From: Pirellulales bacterium
GTDB taxonomy: Bacteria; Planctomycetota; Planctomycetia; Pirellulales; Lacipirellulaceae
Assembly (NCBI GenBank): GCA_022841705.1
Contig: JALHQZ010000009.1
Span: 1 to 64,000, forward strand
DNA length: 64,000 bases
Direction: 5' to 3'
The first letter of the stretch is position 1. Each line of letters opens with the position of its first letter. The notes beneath the pieces were generated by a model. It worked only from the letters and a program-made list of their open reading frames with translations. It did no database searches and was not told where the DNA came from. A program made the position numbers and the translations under genes. Below are positions 1-10,410 of the stretch, in pieces.

Positions 1-47
1 GGAACGGGGTTTGATGGTAAAAGTGGCCGGCCGAGCCGTCAAGGATA

Positions 48-138
48 GGAGGGGCTAGGGGCTGGGGACTAGGGGCTAGGGTCAAGGCGACCTTCGGTCG
101 CAATTTCCCTAGCCCCCAGCCCCTGACCCCCAGCCCCT
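48..138. repeat. GC-rich palindromic repeat after glnK
   Basis: Units of the type GGGGCTAGGGGCTGGGG (48-81) face their complement CCCTAGCCCCCAGCCCC (106-138) around a small GCGACC-TTCG-GGTCGC type hairpin. It begins 4 bp beyond the glnK stop codon, so it may act as a transcript-end hairpin for the amt-glnK unit, but there is no clean T run. The same unit appears inside a coding region near 62140-62175 and between genes near 62268-62300. Confidence 0.7.
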
Positions 139-142
139 CACT

Positions 143-481
143 TTAGATCGCCGTTGCACCCGCTTCACCCGTGCGGATGCGGATCACGTCGGCCAAATCG
201 GTGACGATGATCTTCCCGTCGCCCACCTGACCGGTGCGGGCAGCCGTGACGATGGCGTTCAGGGCGGCTTGCAACTGCGGGGCGTCGACCAGCACGTCGA
301 TCCTGATCTTAGGCACGAAGTCCACCGTGTACTCGGCGCCGCGGTAGGTTTCGGTTTGACCCTTTTGACGGCCGAAGCCGCGGACCTCGGTGATCGTCAT
401 ACCGTGGATGCCGGCCGTAATGAGCGCTGACTTAATGTCATCGATCTTGTGATGACGGACGATCGCTTCGATTTTTTTCAT
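143..481 (-). CDS. glnK: PII nitrogen regulatory protein (GlnB/GlnK family)
   Basis: PII trimers sense 2-oxoglutarate and ATP/ADP and dock onto ammonium channels and other targets. The 112-residue length is normal for the family. Visible landmarks are Q39 and the T-loop with Y51, the residue uridylylated in proteobacterial homologues, the B-loop around GDGK with K90, and the C-loop arginines R101 and R103. The gene lies 125 bp downstream of the ammonium transporter gene on the same strand, the classic amtB-glnK pairing, which is why glnK is preferred to glnB. It very probably controls that transporter by plugging its cytoplasmic face when nitrogen is plentiful. Whether Y51 is modified here cannot be told, because no GlnD gene is in the window. 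Confidence 0.95.
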   Translation of the reverse strand: MKKIEAIVRHHKIDDIKSALITAGIHGMTITEVRGFGRQKGQTETYRGAEYTVDFVPKIRIDVLVDAPQLQAALNAIVTAARTGQVGDGKIIVTDLADVIRIRTGEAGATAI

Positions 482-606
482 GGAAGCACCAATTTATTGT
501 GAGAATGAATCCGCCCGCGGAGCCCCAGGTATTCTAGGGCCCCGCGGCGGACAAGTGTTAAGGAAAACTTTGGTTGACAGTACGCACGAGCTCAACTGTG
601 CCCTGC

Positions 607-2367
607 TCAGCTGTGAGGGGCAGGCATAAAGTCGGGGTAGCCGTGGGCGCCCATTTCGGGGATGTCTAGGCCCGCGATCTCATGTTCTGGCTTCACCCGA
701 ATCGGCGTGATCAGGTTGCTCACCTTGAACCACACGTAGGCCATGATGAACCCGAACACAATCACGGTCGCGGCGCTCAGCAGTTGCGCCATGAGTTGCG
801 AACTGTCGCCGTAGAAGAGGCCCCGCACGCCGTCGGCGATCAGGCCATCTTCCAGTAGGTTCTCGTCGAACTCCTTGCGCACCACACCGTTCCAGCCCAT
901 GCCGTACTTGCCGTTGGCGAACAGCCCCAAGGCAATCACACCCCAGATGCCGTTCACGCCGTGAACGCTGATGGCGCCCACCGGGTCGTCGATGCCGATG
1001 CGATCCCAGAAGAAGACGCTAATCACCACCAGCACCCCGGCGATCGCACCGATCAGGGCCGCGATGTGGGTATCGACAAACGCACAAGGCGCCGTGATCG
1101 CCACCAAGCCGGCCAACATGCCGTTGCAAATCATCGAGGGGTCCGGCTTCAGTCCGGTCAGCATCAAGTACAACATGCAGCTCGTAGCGCCCGCCACGCT
1201 GGCGAGCATCGTATTGACAATCACCGTGGCGATGCGGAGGTCAGTTCCTGACAACGTCGAGCCGGCGTTGAAGCCGAACCAACCAAACGCCAGGATGAAC
1301 GTCCCCGCGACGACCATGGGGATGTTGTGGCCCGGCATCGCTTGGGGCTTGCCGTTGATGTACTTGCCAATCCGCGGGCCAGCAACGATGCCCCCGGCCA
1401 AGGCGATGATCCCGCCCATGGCATGCACCACGCCGGAGCCCGCAAAGTCGACGGCCCCGTGGCCCAGCCCCCAGTTGAGGCCCGATTGGGCAAGCCACCC
1501 TCCACCCCACACCCAGTGGGCATACAGACAGTAGGGTAGCGCTACCCATAACCCAAAGAGCACAAAGTTCTTCCACGCCCACCTTTCCGCTAACGTACCG
1601 GTAGGAATGGTGGCGGTGGTGTCCATAAACACCATCATGAAGAAGAAGAGCGCCAGCACGCTCACGTCGTCACAACCGCTCAGGAAGAAACCCTTCGTGC
1701 CGAACAGGCTGAAGGTTTTTGCCGCGTCACCTTCCCCTGTGGTGATGGTGTAGTTGCTGTCGAGAATCACCGTGCCCGGACCGACGGGCGAGTACCAACC
1801 CGAGGGGACCGGAGCATTCCACCAGCCCCCCCAGCCAATCGCAAAACCGTAGGCCCAGAAGGCCAAGCAGCCCAGCGGGTAAACCATCAAGTTCATCGCC
1901 GAAGTGTGGGCAGCGTTCTTGGCGCGGCACAAGCCGGTTTCCACCATCATGAAACCCGCTTGCATGAACATGACCAAGGCGCCGGCGAGCAGCACCCACA
2001 TCATGTTGATCGAAAACAAATTTCGGGCGATGCGATCGTAGAGATTACCCGGCGTTTTGGTTGAGGGATCTCCATCACCCACAGGACCATCCGAGGGGGT
2101 GGTCCAGTAACCGGCGTTGCCACCGGCAGAATCGGGCCACAGGCCAGAGTCGCCAGTCGGGGCAAAGTAGGGGGGAAGAACTGGCCCCTCTTCAGCAGCA
2201 GACTCTTCTGCGGGAGCTACAGCCGCCGCCGCAGCCGGAGCCTCCGCCGCGGGCACCGCCGCTTCTTGTGCAACAGCGAGTCGCGCGCCAGGGCCGGCCC
2301 ACAGAACCATTCCTGCCACCAGGCAGGGCGCTAACCACAGCGCTAGACGAATTCGGGACTTAGACAT
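607..2367 (-). CDS. amt: Ammonium transporter, Amt family
   Basis: Membrane channel for ammonium uptake. The ATG at 2367 is chosen over upstream starts because it gives a signal-peptide-like start (MSKSRIRLALWLAP) and has GAGAGGTG about 10 nt upstream. About 586 residues: a signal sequence ending near VAQE, then an Ala/Glu-rich linker of about 65 residues, then the eleven-helix Amt core. Family motifs include DFAGSGVVHAMGG with the first pore histidine and SVHGVNGIWG with the second. The long N-terminal extension before the first pore helix is unusual relative to the roughly 430-residue E. coli AmtB, but signal-bearing Amt proteins are known. Transcribed ahead of the PII gene, its likely regulator. 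Confidence 0.95.
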   Translation of the reverse strand: MSKSRIRLALWLAPCLVAGMVLWAGPGARLAVAQEAAVPAAEAPAAAAAVAPAEESAAEEGPVLPPYFAPTGDSGLWPDSAGGNAGYWTTPSDGPVGDGDPSTKTPGNLYDRIARNLFSINMMWVLLAGALVMFMQAGFMMVETGLCRAKNAAHTSAMNLMVYPLGCLAFWAYGFAIGWGGWWNAPVPSGWYSPVGPGTVILDSNYTITTGEGDAAKTFSLFGTKGFFLSGCDDVSVLALFFFMMVFMDTTATIPTGTLAERWAWKNFVLFGLWVALPYCLYAHWVWGGGWLAQSGLNWGLGHGAVDFAGSGVVHAMGGIIALAGGIVAGPRIGKYINGKPQAMPGHNIPMVVAGTFILAFGWFGFNAGSTLSGTDLRIATVIVNTMLASVAGATSCMLYLMLTGLKPDPSMICNGMLAGLVAITAPCAFVDTHIAALIGAIAGVLVVISVFFWDRIGIDDPVGAISVHGVNGIWGVIALGLFANGKYGMGWNGVVRKEFDENLLEDGLIADGVRGLFYGDSSQLMAQLLSAATVIVFGFIMAYVWFKVSNLITPIRVKPEHEIAGLDIPEMGAHGYPDFMPAPHS

Positions 2368-2793
2368 TCTCAAGACACCTCTCGTAAGGTAAAGGTGGGA
2401 GCCCCACGACAATCGCGGAGCCTAAGGGCGGATGGAAAGGGACGCGGCGACCATCGACTGGCCCGAAGGACCAAGCGACTCGACACACATCAACATTTCC
2501 GCCTGAGAATGCAGCGTAGGTAGGACGAACATCCCTCAAATCAGCCGCGGAGCGAGCAGCAAAGTCCAACCCTTCGCTACTGTCCTGCCAAGTTCGGCCG
2601 GAGGAACGCACGTGCCGGCGAAAACGCGGGAAAGCCCTGCGTTATTGCTAGCTTTTCCACCGTATCCACGCCACGAAGCGATTGCAAGCCCTATTGGCAG
2701 CGATTTTTGAGGTTTTTTTCGGGCGTGGGGGTGAGTTTGACGGCAGGTGGAAGCCGCTCGCGGCTTAGCGAGCCAATTCTCAATTGAGGGTCA
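2368..2793. other. Intergenic region upstream of amt, no gene seen
   Basis: This 426-bp stretch contains the amt ribosome binding site at its left edge and presumably the amt promoter. No convincing coding sequence, RNA gene or strong sigma-70 promoter was recognised. A sigma-54-like TGCCAA...TTGCA string near 2685-2701 (minus strand) has the wrong spacing by one base. Confidence 0.4.
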
Positions 2794-3528
2794 CTACTCT
2801 TCGGCTGCGGCTTTTTCTCCGGCTCTCCGCTGTCGATCGGTCCCTACCACGCTCTCTTGCTCCCATTTCGACATCAGATCGTTGGGCTCCCCAAAAGAGT
2901 CCCACCCTTGATCGTGAATGTGCGGCGATTCCCGACTCCAATACACTGGTCGCCATTGGTAGGGCGATAAGGTTATCCCTTCTAGGGTCTTGAGCTGTTC
3001 AGTGTACATGTAGAGAGAGACTCCCTTTGCATCGTGTAGAGCTAGCCATCCGCTATTTGCCGAGCGCTTCGACCACCCGATTGACAGTGGTCCCGCGTTA
3101 AGCCTGTCCCCGTAACCTTCTCCCAGTGATCCTTCGCCTGACGCCTGCGTCTCGTCAGGATTAGCCATGGCGATTGAAGCATTAGCCAACTGTTCTGATG
3201 TGGCATTGCTTGTTAGAGCAGATTGTGGGACCACAGCCCACTTGTATGAATGGCAATTACTGAACTCACCATCGGCTGATTTCCTCTGCGGGCTGATTTT
3301 GACAATAATCATCGTTTCATCTTTTAGTCGAAACAGCAGGTATCGTCCGTACTCAACCAGCACGGTTGTCTCGAAGTCAAGGGTCGTGCGAAGTTGCTGT
3401 GCAACATCCAGCAGCTTAATACTTTGCTGTCGCTGCTGAAAAACCACAATCACGAGTGACACAACTGTGAAGAGTGCCAAGAGGTCAACAATGCGGTAGC
3501 GCAGAAAAAGGCGAGGCCTGGAAGTCAT
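2794..3528 (-). CDS. Unknown single-pass membrane protein coupled to BlaI-type repressor
   Basis: 244 residues, family not recognised. Residues about 10-28 form one hydrophobic helix (VDLLALFTVVSLVIVVF) after a basic N-terminus, which predicts a short cytoplasmic start, one membrane anchor and a large exported or soluble domain. The rest is polar and ends in a charged tail rich in Glu and Ala. Its ATG overlaps the stop codon of the upstream blaI-like gene by ATGA (3525-3528), so the two are translationally coupled. In the classical systems this place is taken by an M56-family sensor peptidase (BlaR1/MecR1), but no HExxH zinc motif is visible here. GC content looks lower than in the neighbouring genes. 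A sensory or effector role is inference from context only. Confidence 0.75.
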   Translation of the reverse strand: MTSRPRLFLRYRIVDLLALFTVVSLVIVVFQQRQQSIKLLDVAQQLRTTLDFETTVLVEYGRYLLFRLKDETMIIVKISPQRKSADGEFSNCHSYKWAVVPQSALTSNATSEQLANASIAMANPDETQASGEGSLGEGYGDRLNAGPLSIGWSKRSANSGWLALHDAKGVSLYMYTEQLKTLEGITLSPYQWRPVYWSRESPHIHDQGWDSFGEPNDLMSKWEQESVVGTDRQRRAGEKAAAEE

Positions 3529-3914
3529 GCCGACTTCCCCCGAGATTTCTTGACCGCCGTTTGGAGCGCCTTAATTTCCGCCGTTGTGATCTGCCCTGAC
3601 TCGACCAAGTGCGAAACCAGCCGCTTGGCCGACCCCGCGAAGACCGTCTCGACCAGCTTGCCCACCATCCCCTTGGCCGCCGCCTGATGGGTAAGCTTTG
3701 CCTTCCACACCGCCGTCTTGGCGGAGCCTTCACGCACCACCAGATTTTTGTCGAGCATCATCCTGAGCATCGTCGCCACCGTCGTGAGCGCAACTTCCCG
3801 CTCCTCACAAATCGCGCGGTGAATCACGCTTAGCTGTGTCGGTCCGCGCTCCCACAGGACGCGTAGGATTTCGAGTTCGCCATCAGTCGGTTGCGTCGAA
3901 GCAGGTCGCGGCAT
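3525..3914 (-). CDS. BlaI/MecI/CopY-family transcriptional repressor
   Basis: 129 residues, the usual size for the family. The N-terminal half is a winged helix: the start of the DNA-binding domain is at TDGELEILRVLWERG, and the recognition-helix region is ALTTVATMLRMMLDKNLV followed by the wing. The C-terminal half resembles the helical dimerisation segment. BlaI-type repressors bind short dyads and are normally inactivated by proteolysis triggered by an M56 membrane peptidase. Here the cotranscribed partner is an unrelated membrane protein. Start ATG at 3914 is supported by GGAGGA about 10 nt upstream. A promoter with an overlapping dyad lies 35-65 bp upstream, suggesting autoregulation. 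Confidence 0.92.
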   Translation of the reverse strand: MPRPASTQPTDGELEILRVLWERGPTQLSVIHRAICEEREVALTTVATMLRMMLDKNLVVREGSAKTAVWKAKLTHQAAAKGMVGKLVETVFAGSAKRLVSHLVESGQITTAEIKALQTAVKKSRGKSA

Positions 3915-3948
3915 AGTGGAAGGTCCTCCGTGTGGCTGGCGATTTACG

Positions 3949-3979
3949 CTTATACTAACGAAATAGAGTATTGTGTCAA
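3949..3979 (-). promoter_or_regulatory. Candidate promoter and operator of the blaI-like gene
   Basis: On the minus strand a perfect TTGACA (-35, 3974-3979) precedes TATAAG (-10, 3949-3954) with a rather long 19-bp spacer; TAGTAT (3952-3957) with a 16-bp spacer is an alternative -10. An inverted repeat ATACT...AGTAT (3952-3971) covers the spacer and -10, the position expected for a repressor operator. Binding by the adjacent BlaI-type protein is inferred. Confidence 0.5.
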
Positions 3980-3992
3980 GCAGATTATTTCT

Positions 3993-4087
3993 CCCTCTCC
4001 CTCCGGGAGATGGCCGGGGTGAGGGAGCGTCACATGGGAGCTTGGAGATAGGAAGCCCTCACCCAACCCTCTCCCGGAGGGAGAGGG
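3993..4087. repeat. Inverted repeat of CCCTCTCCC type
   Basis: The left arm (3993-4025) begins CCCTCTCCCTCCGGGAGA and ends GGGGTGAGGG; the right arm (4056-4087) is its near-complement, ending CCCGGAGGGAGAGGG. It lies between the aroH stop and the blaI promoter and is probably a dispersed intergenic element or a transcript-end hairpin. Confidence 0.7.
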
Positions 4088-4108
4088 CTACGCGCGGGAG
4101 CGTCCTCG

Positions 4109-4531
4109 CTATCCTTTCCGCATCCGCTCATTAATCCATGCTTCGAGTTCCGCCAAATCGACCGGAGGCGCTTTGCACAGATCGGGCCGCAATTTCACGG
4201 CGTCCCGTTCGTAGACATGCTGAATCTCGCGCTGGCTCTTGGTGGTGTTCCAATGCACCAAAATGCGGATGCACCGCGGCAGCGAGCCCGGCACGGAGAT
4301 CTCGTACCCACACAACAGCGGTACATCGAGCCACCCCAATTGCCGGGCCGCCAGCGCAGGAAACTCGGCGTCCAAATCCTCCGTCACGGTGAAGACCGCG
4401 CTCGCCACGTCGGCCGGATCGATTTCGTTCCGCCGAATCAAGAGCGCCAGCATCTGCCGCGTGGCAGTGAGGATTTCTTCCCGATTATTCGACGCCACCG
4501 TGGTGGCGCCGCGAACGCCACGGCACAGCAT
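4109..4531 (-). CDS. aroH: Chorismate mutase, AroH class
   Basis: Converts chorismate to prephenate, the branch step towards phenylalanine and tyrosine. 140 residues, close to the monofunctional trimeric AroH type of Bacillus subtilis (127 residues). Active-site residues align by eye: R7 in RGVRGATTV, E77 in CGYEIS, R89 in CIRI, Y107 in HVYERD, and the C-terminal RPDL. The C-terminus has about 20 extra charged residues. The gene stands alone on the minus strand between the rRNA leader and the blaI promoter, and no other shikimate-pathway genes are close by. Function is assigned with high confidence from motifs. Confidence 0.92.
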   Translation of the reverse strand: MLCRGVRGATTVASNNREEILTATRQMLALLIRRNEIDPADVASAVFTVTEDLDAEFPALAARQLGWLDVPLLCGYEISVPGSLPRCIRILVHWNTTKSQREIQHVYERDAVKLRPDLCKAPPVDLAELEAWINERMRKG

Positions 4532-5286
4532 AAGAGAAACTCCGCGTTAGGAACGAGTGGAAAGTGCAGTCTAAAGTGGGCCGTCGGCAGTGGGCAGTGG
4601 GCGTTAGCCGCGGGCGTTCCGCCCCTGCGTTTCTGTGCGAGGGGCTCCTAGCCCGTCGCGAAGCTGGTACCCGCGACACTGACGGGCTGGGGAGCCCATT
4701 GAACAACCACCACCCGACCGGCTGAAAAAACCCCTCGTACAATTTCGCTCACCCCACCAGTTTCCCACATTCCGCCCGTCCTGAAACCGAAATTCACGAA
4801 ATCCACATAGTCCAGTTGACAGCCCACGGCCGATCAGTACAATTCCGAATCCCACCTGCGGTGGTGGGGTTCGCCCTTCGGAAGTCTCTGGCCTCCATCA
4901 GGGCGCATCGCAAGATTTGACAGGCGGAATCTCTTACCAGGGATTTCTGTCGAATCCAAAAAATCTCCAATTCAGCCCCTTGCACGGGCGCCGCTTGTCG
5001 GTAATATTGGAGGGCTCGACGGTTATTAGTCGGGTCGGCAGGCAACTGCCTCAAAGTGATCTTTGACAATTTGGTAAGTGACCTCCTTGAGTTAGCCAAG
5101 ACCGTGCTTTTATTAATTTGAAGCAGGTCTTTGCTCGGAGTGAAGTTCACGATTCGTAACGGTCCAGCAATGGGTCGGTGCGGTGAAGGAACGTAGCTCC
5201 AAAGCGAAGCCAAAATAGCCATCAGGCTACTTCGAAAAATGGGCTCATAGCTGCAAGCCGCAAGGCGAGTAGTTCATGCATACATC
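4532..5286. other. 16S rRNA leader region without a convincing gene
   Basis: About 750 bp between aroH and the 16S gene. It holds GC-rich inverted repeats around 4560-4700 (runs of GGGCAGT and a split AGGGGCTCCTAGCCC / GGGCTGGGG) and, nearer the rRNA, AT-rich sequence and small hairpins such as TAGCC-atca-GGCTA (5216-5229). A 142-codon open frame on the minus strand (4794-5222) has no domain, signal or ribosome binding site that would support it. Confidence 0.5.
5087..5116 (+). promoter_or_regulatory. Weak candidate promoter for the 16S rRNA transcript
   Basis: TTGAGT (5087-5092) and TATTAA (5111-5116) are separated by 18 bp on the plus strand, about 170 bp before the mature 16S 5' end. A perfect TTGACA at 5063-5068 is also present but has no good -10 at normal spacing. 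The choice is uncertain. Confidence 0.3.
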
Positions 5287-6824
<1,538 letters not shown>

Positions 6825-6934
6825 TCTTAGAATTCATAATTCGGTGACGAATTATGTGACAACATGGGATCGGTCCTTGGTTAACCAAGAGGTCGCTACT
6901 TCGAGTAGCAAACTTACCAAAATGTTTCTGATAG

Positions 6935-6974
6935 ACCCGGTCTGGGGATTAGCCTCCCTGGACCGGGTTTTTTT
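6935..6974 (+). terminator. Rho-independent terminator of the solitary 16S gene
   Basis: ACCCGGTC (6935-6942) pairs with GACCGGGT (6961-6968), followed directly by TTTTTT. It lies about 120 bp after the mature 16S end. A second small palindrome, GCTACTTCGAGTAGC, sits just upstream (6894-6908) and may help 3' processing. The strong terminator shows that this transcript carries only 16S rRNA. Confidence 0.85.
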
Positions 6975-7192
6975 GTTGCGCTTTCGTTTGACCGTTAGCC
7001 GCAGGCGAACTCGTCTCGCCATCAGCGCCGCTAAAGCGCCCCCGTACACCTCCGGCTGACGGTTAAGCGAGCTGCCGCGAAAACCGCTTCTTTTCCGCCA
7101 AAAAATCTGCTCGACCCCACTCCCGCAGCGGCTACAATCACTCTCCAGCGGCGGGGTTTCTTCTCTTTCTTCCTGCAGTGGCGAAAACTCCC

Positions 7193-10100
7193 ATGGCTCG
7201 TTCACATCGCAGACGTTTGCACGACGGTCGCGCTCGCCGACTGCGGTTTGAACCGCTTGAAGAGCGCCAGTTGCTTGTGGTTGATTTTTCGCTGCTTAAG
7301 GACATTAACCCTCCCTCCCCGTCGGCAAGCTCAAATCCTCAGGGCATTGTCGAGGTTGGCTCCATCGCCTTCTTCTCGGCGACCACAGCGGTTGGCGCCG
7401 AGCTGTGGAAAAGCGATGGAACCGCCGCCGGGACGGTCCTCGTGAAGGACATTTTTCTCGGGTCTTTCGGCTCATCTCCCCGCTATCTCACAAATGTGGG
7501 TGGGACACTCTATTTCCGCGCATTCAGCAGTCCGGCCGCTTACTTGACCGACGGCGTCGAGTTGTGGAAAAGCGACGGGACCGAAGCGGGAACAGTGATT
7601 GTAAGAGACATCTTTCCCGGGACAGGCAGTTCTAATCCAAGCAACCTTACGAACAATGAGGGATTGCTCTACTTCACTGCCGACGGCGGAAACGGCCGGG
7701 AGCTTTGGAAGAGCGATGGGACCGCGGCCGGGACCGTCCGCGTGAAAGATATCTTTGTTGGGTCGGGCAGCTCGAGCCCCCTCGCGCTCACGAACGTGGG
7801 AGGGACGCTCTACTTCAGTGCCAACGATGGAGTAACGGGCTTCGAGTTGTGGAAAAGCGACGGGACCGAAGCGGGAACCCTCCGTGTCAAAGATACTTTC
7901 GTCGGGGCGAGCGGTTCGTACCCGCGCTTCCTCACCAATGTGGGCGGGATGCTATACTTTGTCGCCAACGACGGGACGAGTGGCGTCGAGTTGTGGAAGA
8001 GCGACGGGACCGCCGCGGGAACTGTCCTGGTAAAGGAAGTTAACGCTGGGACTTACGCTTCGAATCCCAGCGCTCTCACCACGGTGGGTGGAACACTCTA
8101 TTTCACCGCCAACGATGGGAGTACCGGCTACGAGCTGTGGAAAAGCGATGGAACCGCCGTCGGGACAATCCGGGTCAAAGACATCCTCAATGGTTCGATC
8201 GGCTCATCCCCCCGCAGCCTTGCGAACGTGGGTGGGCTGCTTTACTTCAACGCCCGTGAATCGGCGACCGGCTACGAACTGTGGAAGAGCAATGGAACTG
8301 ACGCCGGGACAGTGCGCGTCAAAGACATCAACTTCGGAACAAGCGGCTCGTTTCCCAGCCTCCTCACGAACGTGGGTGGAACGCTCTTTTTCATTGCCAA
8401 CGACGGCACGACCGGCTACGAGCTATGGAAGAGCGACGGAACCGAGATCGGGACCATCGCGGTGAAAGACTTGCATCCGGGAGCGAACAGTTCTAACCCA
8501 AGTCTCCTGACGAATGTGTTGGGAACGCTCTATTTCACCGCCAACGAGGGGGCTTCCGGCTACGAACTATGGAAGAGCGAGGGGTCCGCCAGCGGGCCCC
8601 GCCTCGTGAGAGACCTTGATGGTGGGCTGAACAGTTCGAATCCCGACCACCTCACAAACTTGTTGGGAACGCTCTACTTTGTCGCTAACGACGGGTCCAC
8701 GGGGAGTGAAGTGTGGAAGAGCGACGGCACCAGTGCTGGAACCAGCCGGTTAAGAGACATCCGTGCGGGAACCGTCGGCTCTACCCCCCGCGACCTAACC
8801 GTTCTAGGACTAACGCTCTTCTTTGTTGCCAACGACGGGACGAGCGGCTACGAACTATGGAAGAGCGATGGGACTTTTACCGGGACCGTCCGGGTGAAAG
8901 ACATCCTGGCCGGAGCCAGCGGCTCTAACCCGAGCTACCTGACCACCGTGGGAGGAACGCTCTATTTTACCGCCAACGACGGGACCAATGGCATTGAGCT
9001 CTGGAAAAGTGACGGGACCTCGACCGGGACCGTCCGCGTAAAGGATATTCGCGGCGGAACTAGCGGCTCCAACCCCCGCGACCTGCTAAACGTCGGGGGA
9101 ACACTTTACTTCAGCGCCGATGACGGCCTCGGCGGTCGTGAGTTATGGAGGAGCAATGGAACTGATCTCGGAACCTTCCGCGTTAGAGACATCTTTGTCG
9201 GGTCGGTCGGCTCGGACCCCGACGATTTCGCGAACGTCGGAGGGCTGCTCTTTTTCTCCGCCAGCGACAACACGACCGGCAACGAACTGTGGAAAAGCGA
9301 CGGAACCTTCGCCGGGACCGTGCTCGTCAAGGAGATTCGCCCCGGGGCCGGCAGTAATTACGGCTCAAATCCCAGCAACCTCACGAACGTGGGGGGAAAA
9401 CTCTACTTTAGCGCCAACGACGGAACGACGGGCTTCGAGTTGTGGAAGAGCGACGGTACCGTCTCGGGGACTGTCCGCGTTAAAGACATCTACAACGCCG
9501 GATTGCTCCTGAGAAGTTCTTTTCCGTCTAACCTCACAAACGTGGCGGGAATACTTTACTTAAGTGCCAACGGCGGGAGCGGCGTCGAGTTGTGGACGAG
9601 CGACGGGACGGAAGCCGGCACTGTTCGCGTGAAAGACATTTTCCCAGGGGTTTACACTAACAGTTCATCTCCTGGTGCTCTCACGAACGTAGGAGGAACG
9701 CTCTATTTCAGCGCGAATGACGGCGCCAGTGGTCGTGAGCTGTGGAAGAGCGATGGGACTGAAGCCGGGACGGTGCTCGTCCAAGACTTCATTCTCGGTA
9801 ATGTTGGTGGCGATCCAACAAGAATTACACAAGTCAACGACCTGCTCTTCATTGTGACGACCACATTCGATTTTGGCAGAGAGCTGATGGTCGCCGACTT
9901 GACGCCACCTCTCCCTGGCGATTACGACCGCAACGGCCTCATCCAAGTCGCCGACCACACTTTCTGGGCCGCCAACTTCGGCGCCACCACCGGCCTCGGC
10001 CTCCAAGCCGACGGCAATAGCGACGGCGTCGTCGACGCCGCCGACTACAACATCTGGCGCGACAACTACCCCCCGCCCACAGCGGTCGCCACCGCCACCA

Positions 10101-10336
10101 CCGCCGTCAGCGATACAGCGTTCGTTCCGCCCCTCGCTCGCGACTTAGCGCCCCCGTCGCCGAGACTGGCCCGGCTGATCGCCGCATCGCCCCCCCGCCG
10201 CGCTGATCTTTTGCTCGCCGCCAAAGACGCTGCCTTCGCCGAACTCGGCGCTGAAGAAATTCCATCAACCATCCCGGCCCACAAAGTGGCGCGGAAAATC
10301 GCCCCCGTGAAATCCACTGTCAAGGCCAAATTGTAG
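7193..10336 (+). CDS. Secreted ELWxxDGT-repeat protein with dockerin-like module
   Basis: About 1047 residues. The ATG at 7193 is preferred to a GTG at 7178; neither has a strong ribosome binding site. The N-terminus RRRLRFEPLEERQLL-like (RLRFEPLEERQLLVV) matches the planctomycete extracellular-protein leader. The body contains 17 copies of the ELWKSDGTxxGT motif at about 48-50-residue spacing, each with a following TLYFxANDG strand, as in beta-propeller-like ELWxxDGT proteins. Residues about 908-958 hold two Ca-binding loops (DYDRNGLI and DGNSDGVVDAADY) of dockerin type. A further 89-residue Pro/Ala-rich, basic tail follows, with no PEP-CTERM signal. A cell-surface or matrix role is likely; substrate or partner is unknown. 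The repeats are also nearly identical at DNA level. Confidence 0.9.
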   Translation: MARSHRRRLHDGRARRLRFEPLEERQLLVVDFSLLKDINPPSPSASSNPQGIVEVGSIAFFSATTAVGAELWKSDGTAAGTVLVKDIFLGSFGSSPRYLTNVGGTLYFRAFSSPAAYLTDGVELWKSDGTEAGTVIVRDIFPGTGSSNPSNLTNNEGLLYFTADGGNGRELWKSDGTAAGTVRVKDIFVGSGSSSPLALTNVGGTLYFSANDGVTGFELWKSDGTEAGTLRVKDTFVGASGSYPRFLTNVGGMLYFVANDGTSGVELWKSDGTAAGTVLVKEVNAGTYASNPSALTTVGGTLYFTANDGSTGYELWKSDGTAVGTIRVKDILNGSIGSSPRSLANVGGLLYFNARESATGYELWKSNGTDAGTVRVKDINFGTSGSFPSLLTNVGGTLFFIANDGTTGYELWKSDGTEIGTIAVKDLHPGANSSNPSLLTNVLGTLYFTANEGASGYELWKSEGSASGPRLVRDLDGGLNSSNPDHLTNLLGTLYFVANDGSTGSEVWKSDGTSAGTSRLRDIRAGTVGSTPRDLTVLGLTLFFVANDGTSGYELWKSDGTFTGTVRVKDILAGASGSNPSYLTTVGGTLYFTANDGTNGIELWKSDGTSTGTVRVKDIRGGTSGSNPRDLLNVGGTLYFSADDGLGGRELWRSNGTDLGTFRVRDIFVGSVGSDPDDFANVGGLLFFSASDNTTGNELWKSDGTFAGTVLVKEIRPGAGSNYGSNPSNLTNVGGKLYFSANDGTTGFELWKSDGTVSGTVRVKDIYNAGLLLRSSFPSNLTNVAGILYLSANGGSGVELWTSDGTEAGTVRVKDIFPGVYTNSSSPGALTNVGGTLYFSANDGASGRELWKSDGTEAGTVLVQDFILGNVGGDPTRITQVNDLLFIVTTTFDFGRELMVADLTPPLPGDYDRNGLIQVADHTFWAANFGATTGLGLQADGNSDGVVDAADYNIWRDNYPPPTAVATATTAVSDTAFVPPLARDLAPPSPRLARLIAASPPRRADLLLAAKDAAFAELGAEEIPSTIPAHKVARKIAPVKSTVKAKL

Positions 10337-10410
10337 CCACCCGCCTGAAGAGGGGTCATCAAGGATAAGTCCAGAGACTTTTGTAGCCACCCGAGATTTG
10401 TAATGTGTCC

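Noticed and set aside
2680..2705. Possible sigma-54 promoter for amt
   Set aside because: The TGCCAA and TTGCA blocks are one base too far apart, and the -24 GG is missing.
4794..5222. 142-codon frame upstream of the 16S gene
   Set aside because: No similarity or ribosome binding site, overlaps the probable rRNA promoter region.
10331..10393. Direct repeat TTGTAGCCACCCG at 10331 and 10381 as attachment site or target duplication
   Set aside because: The 37 bp between the copies hold no element, so a short local duplication is the simplest reading.
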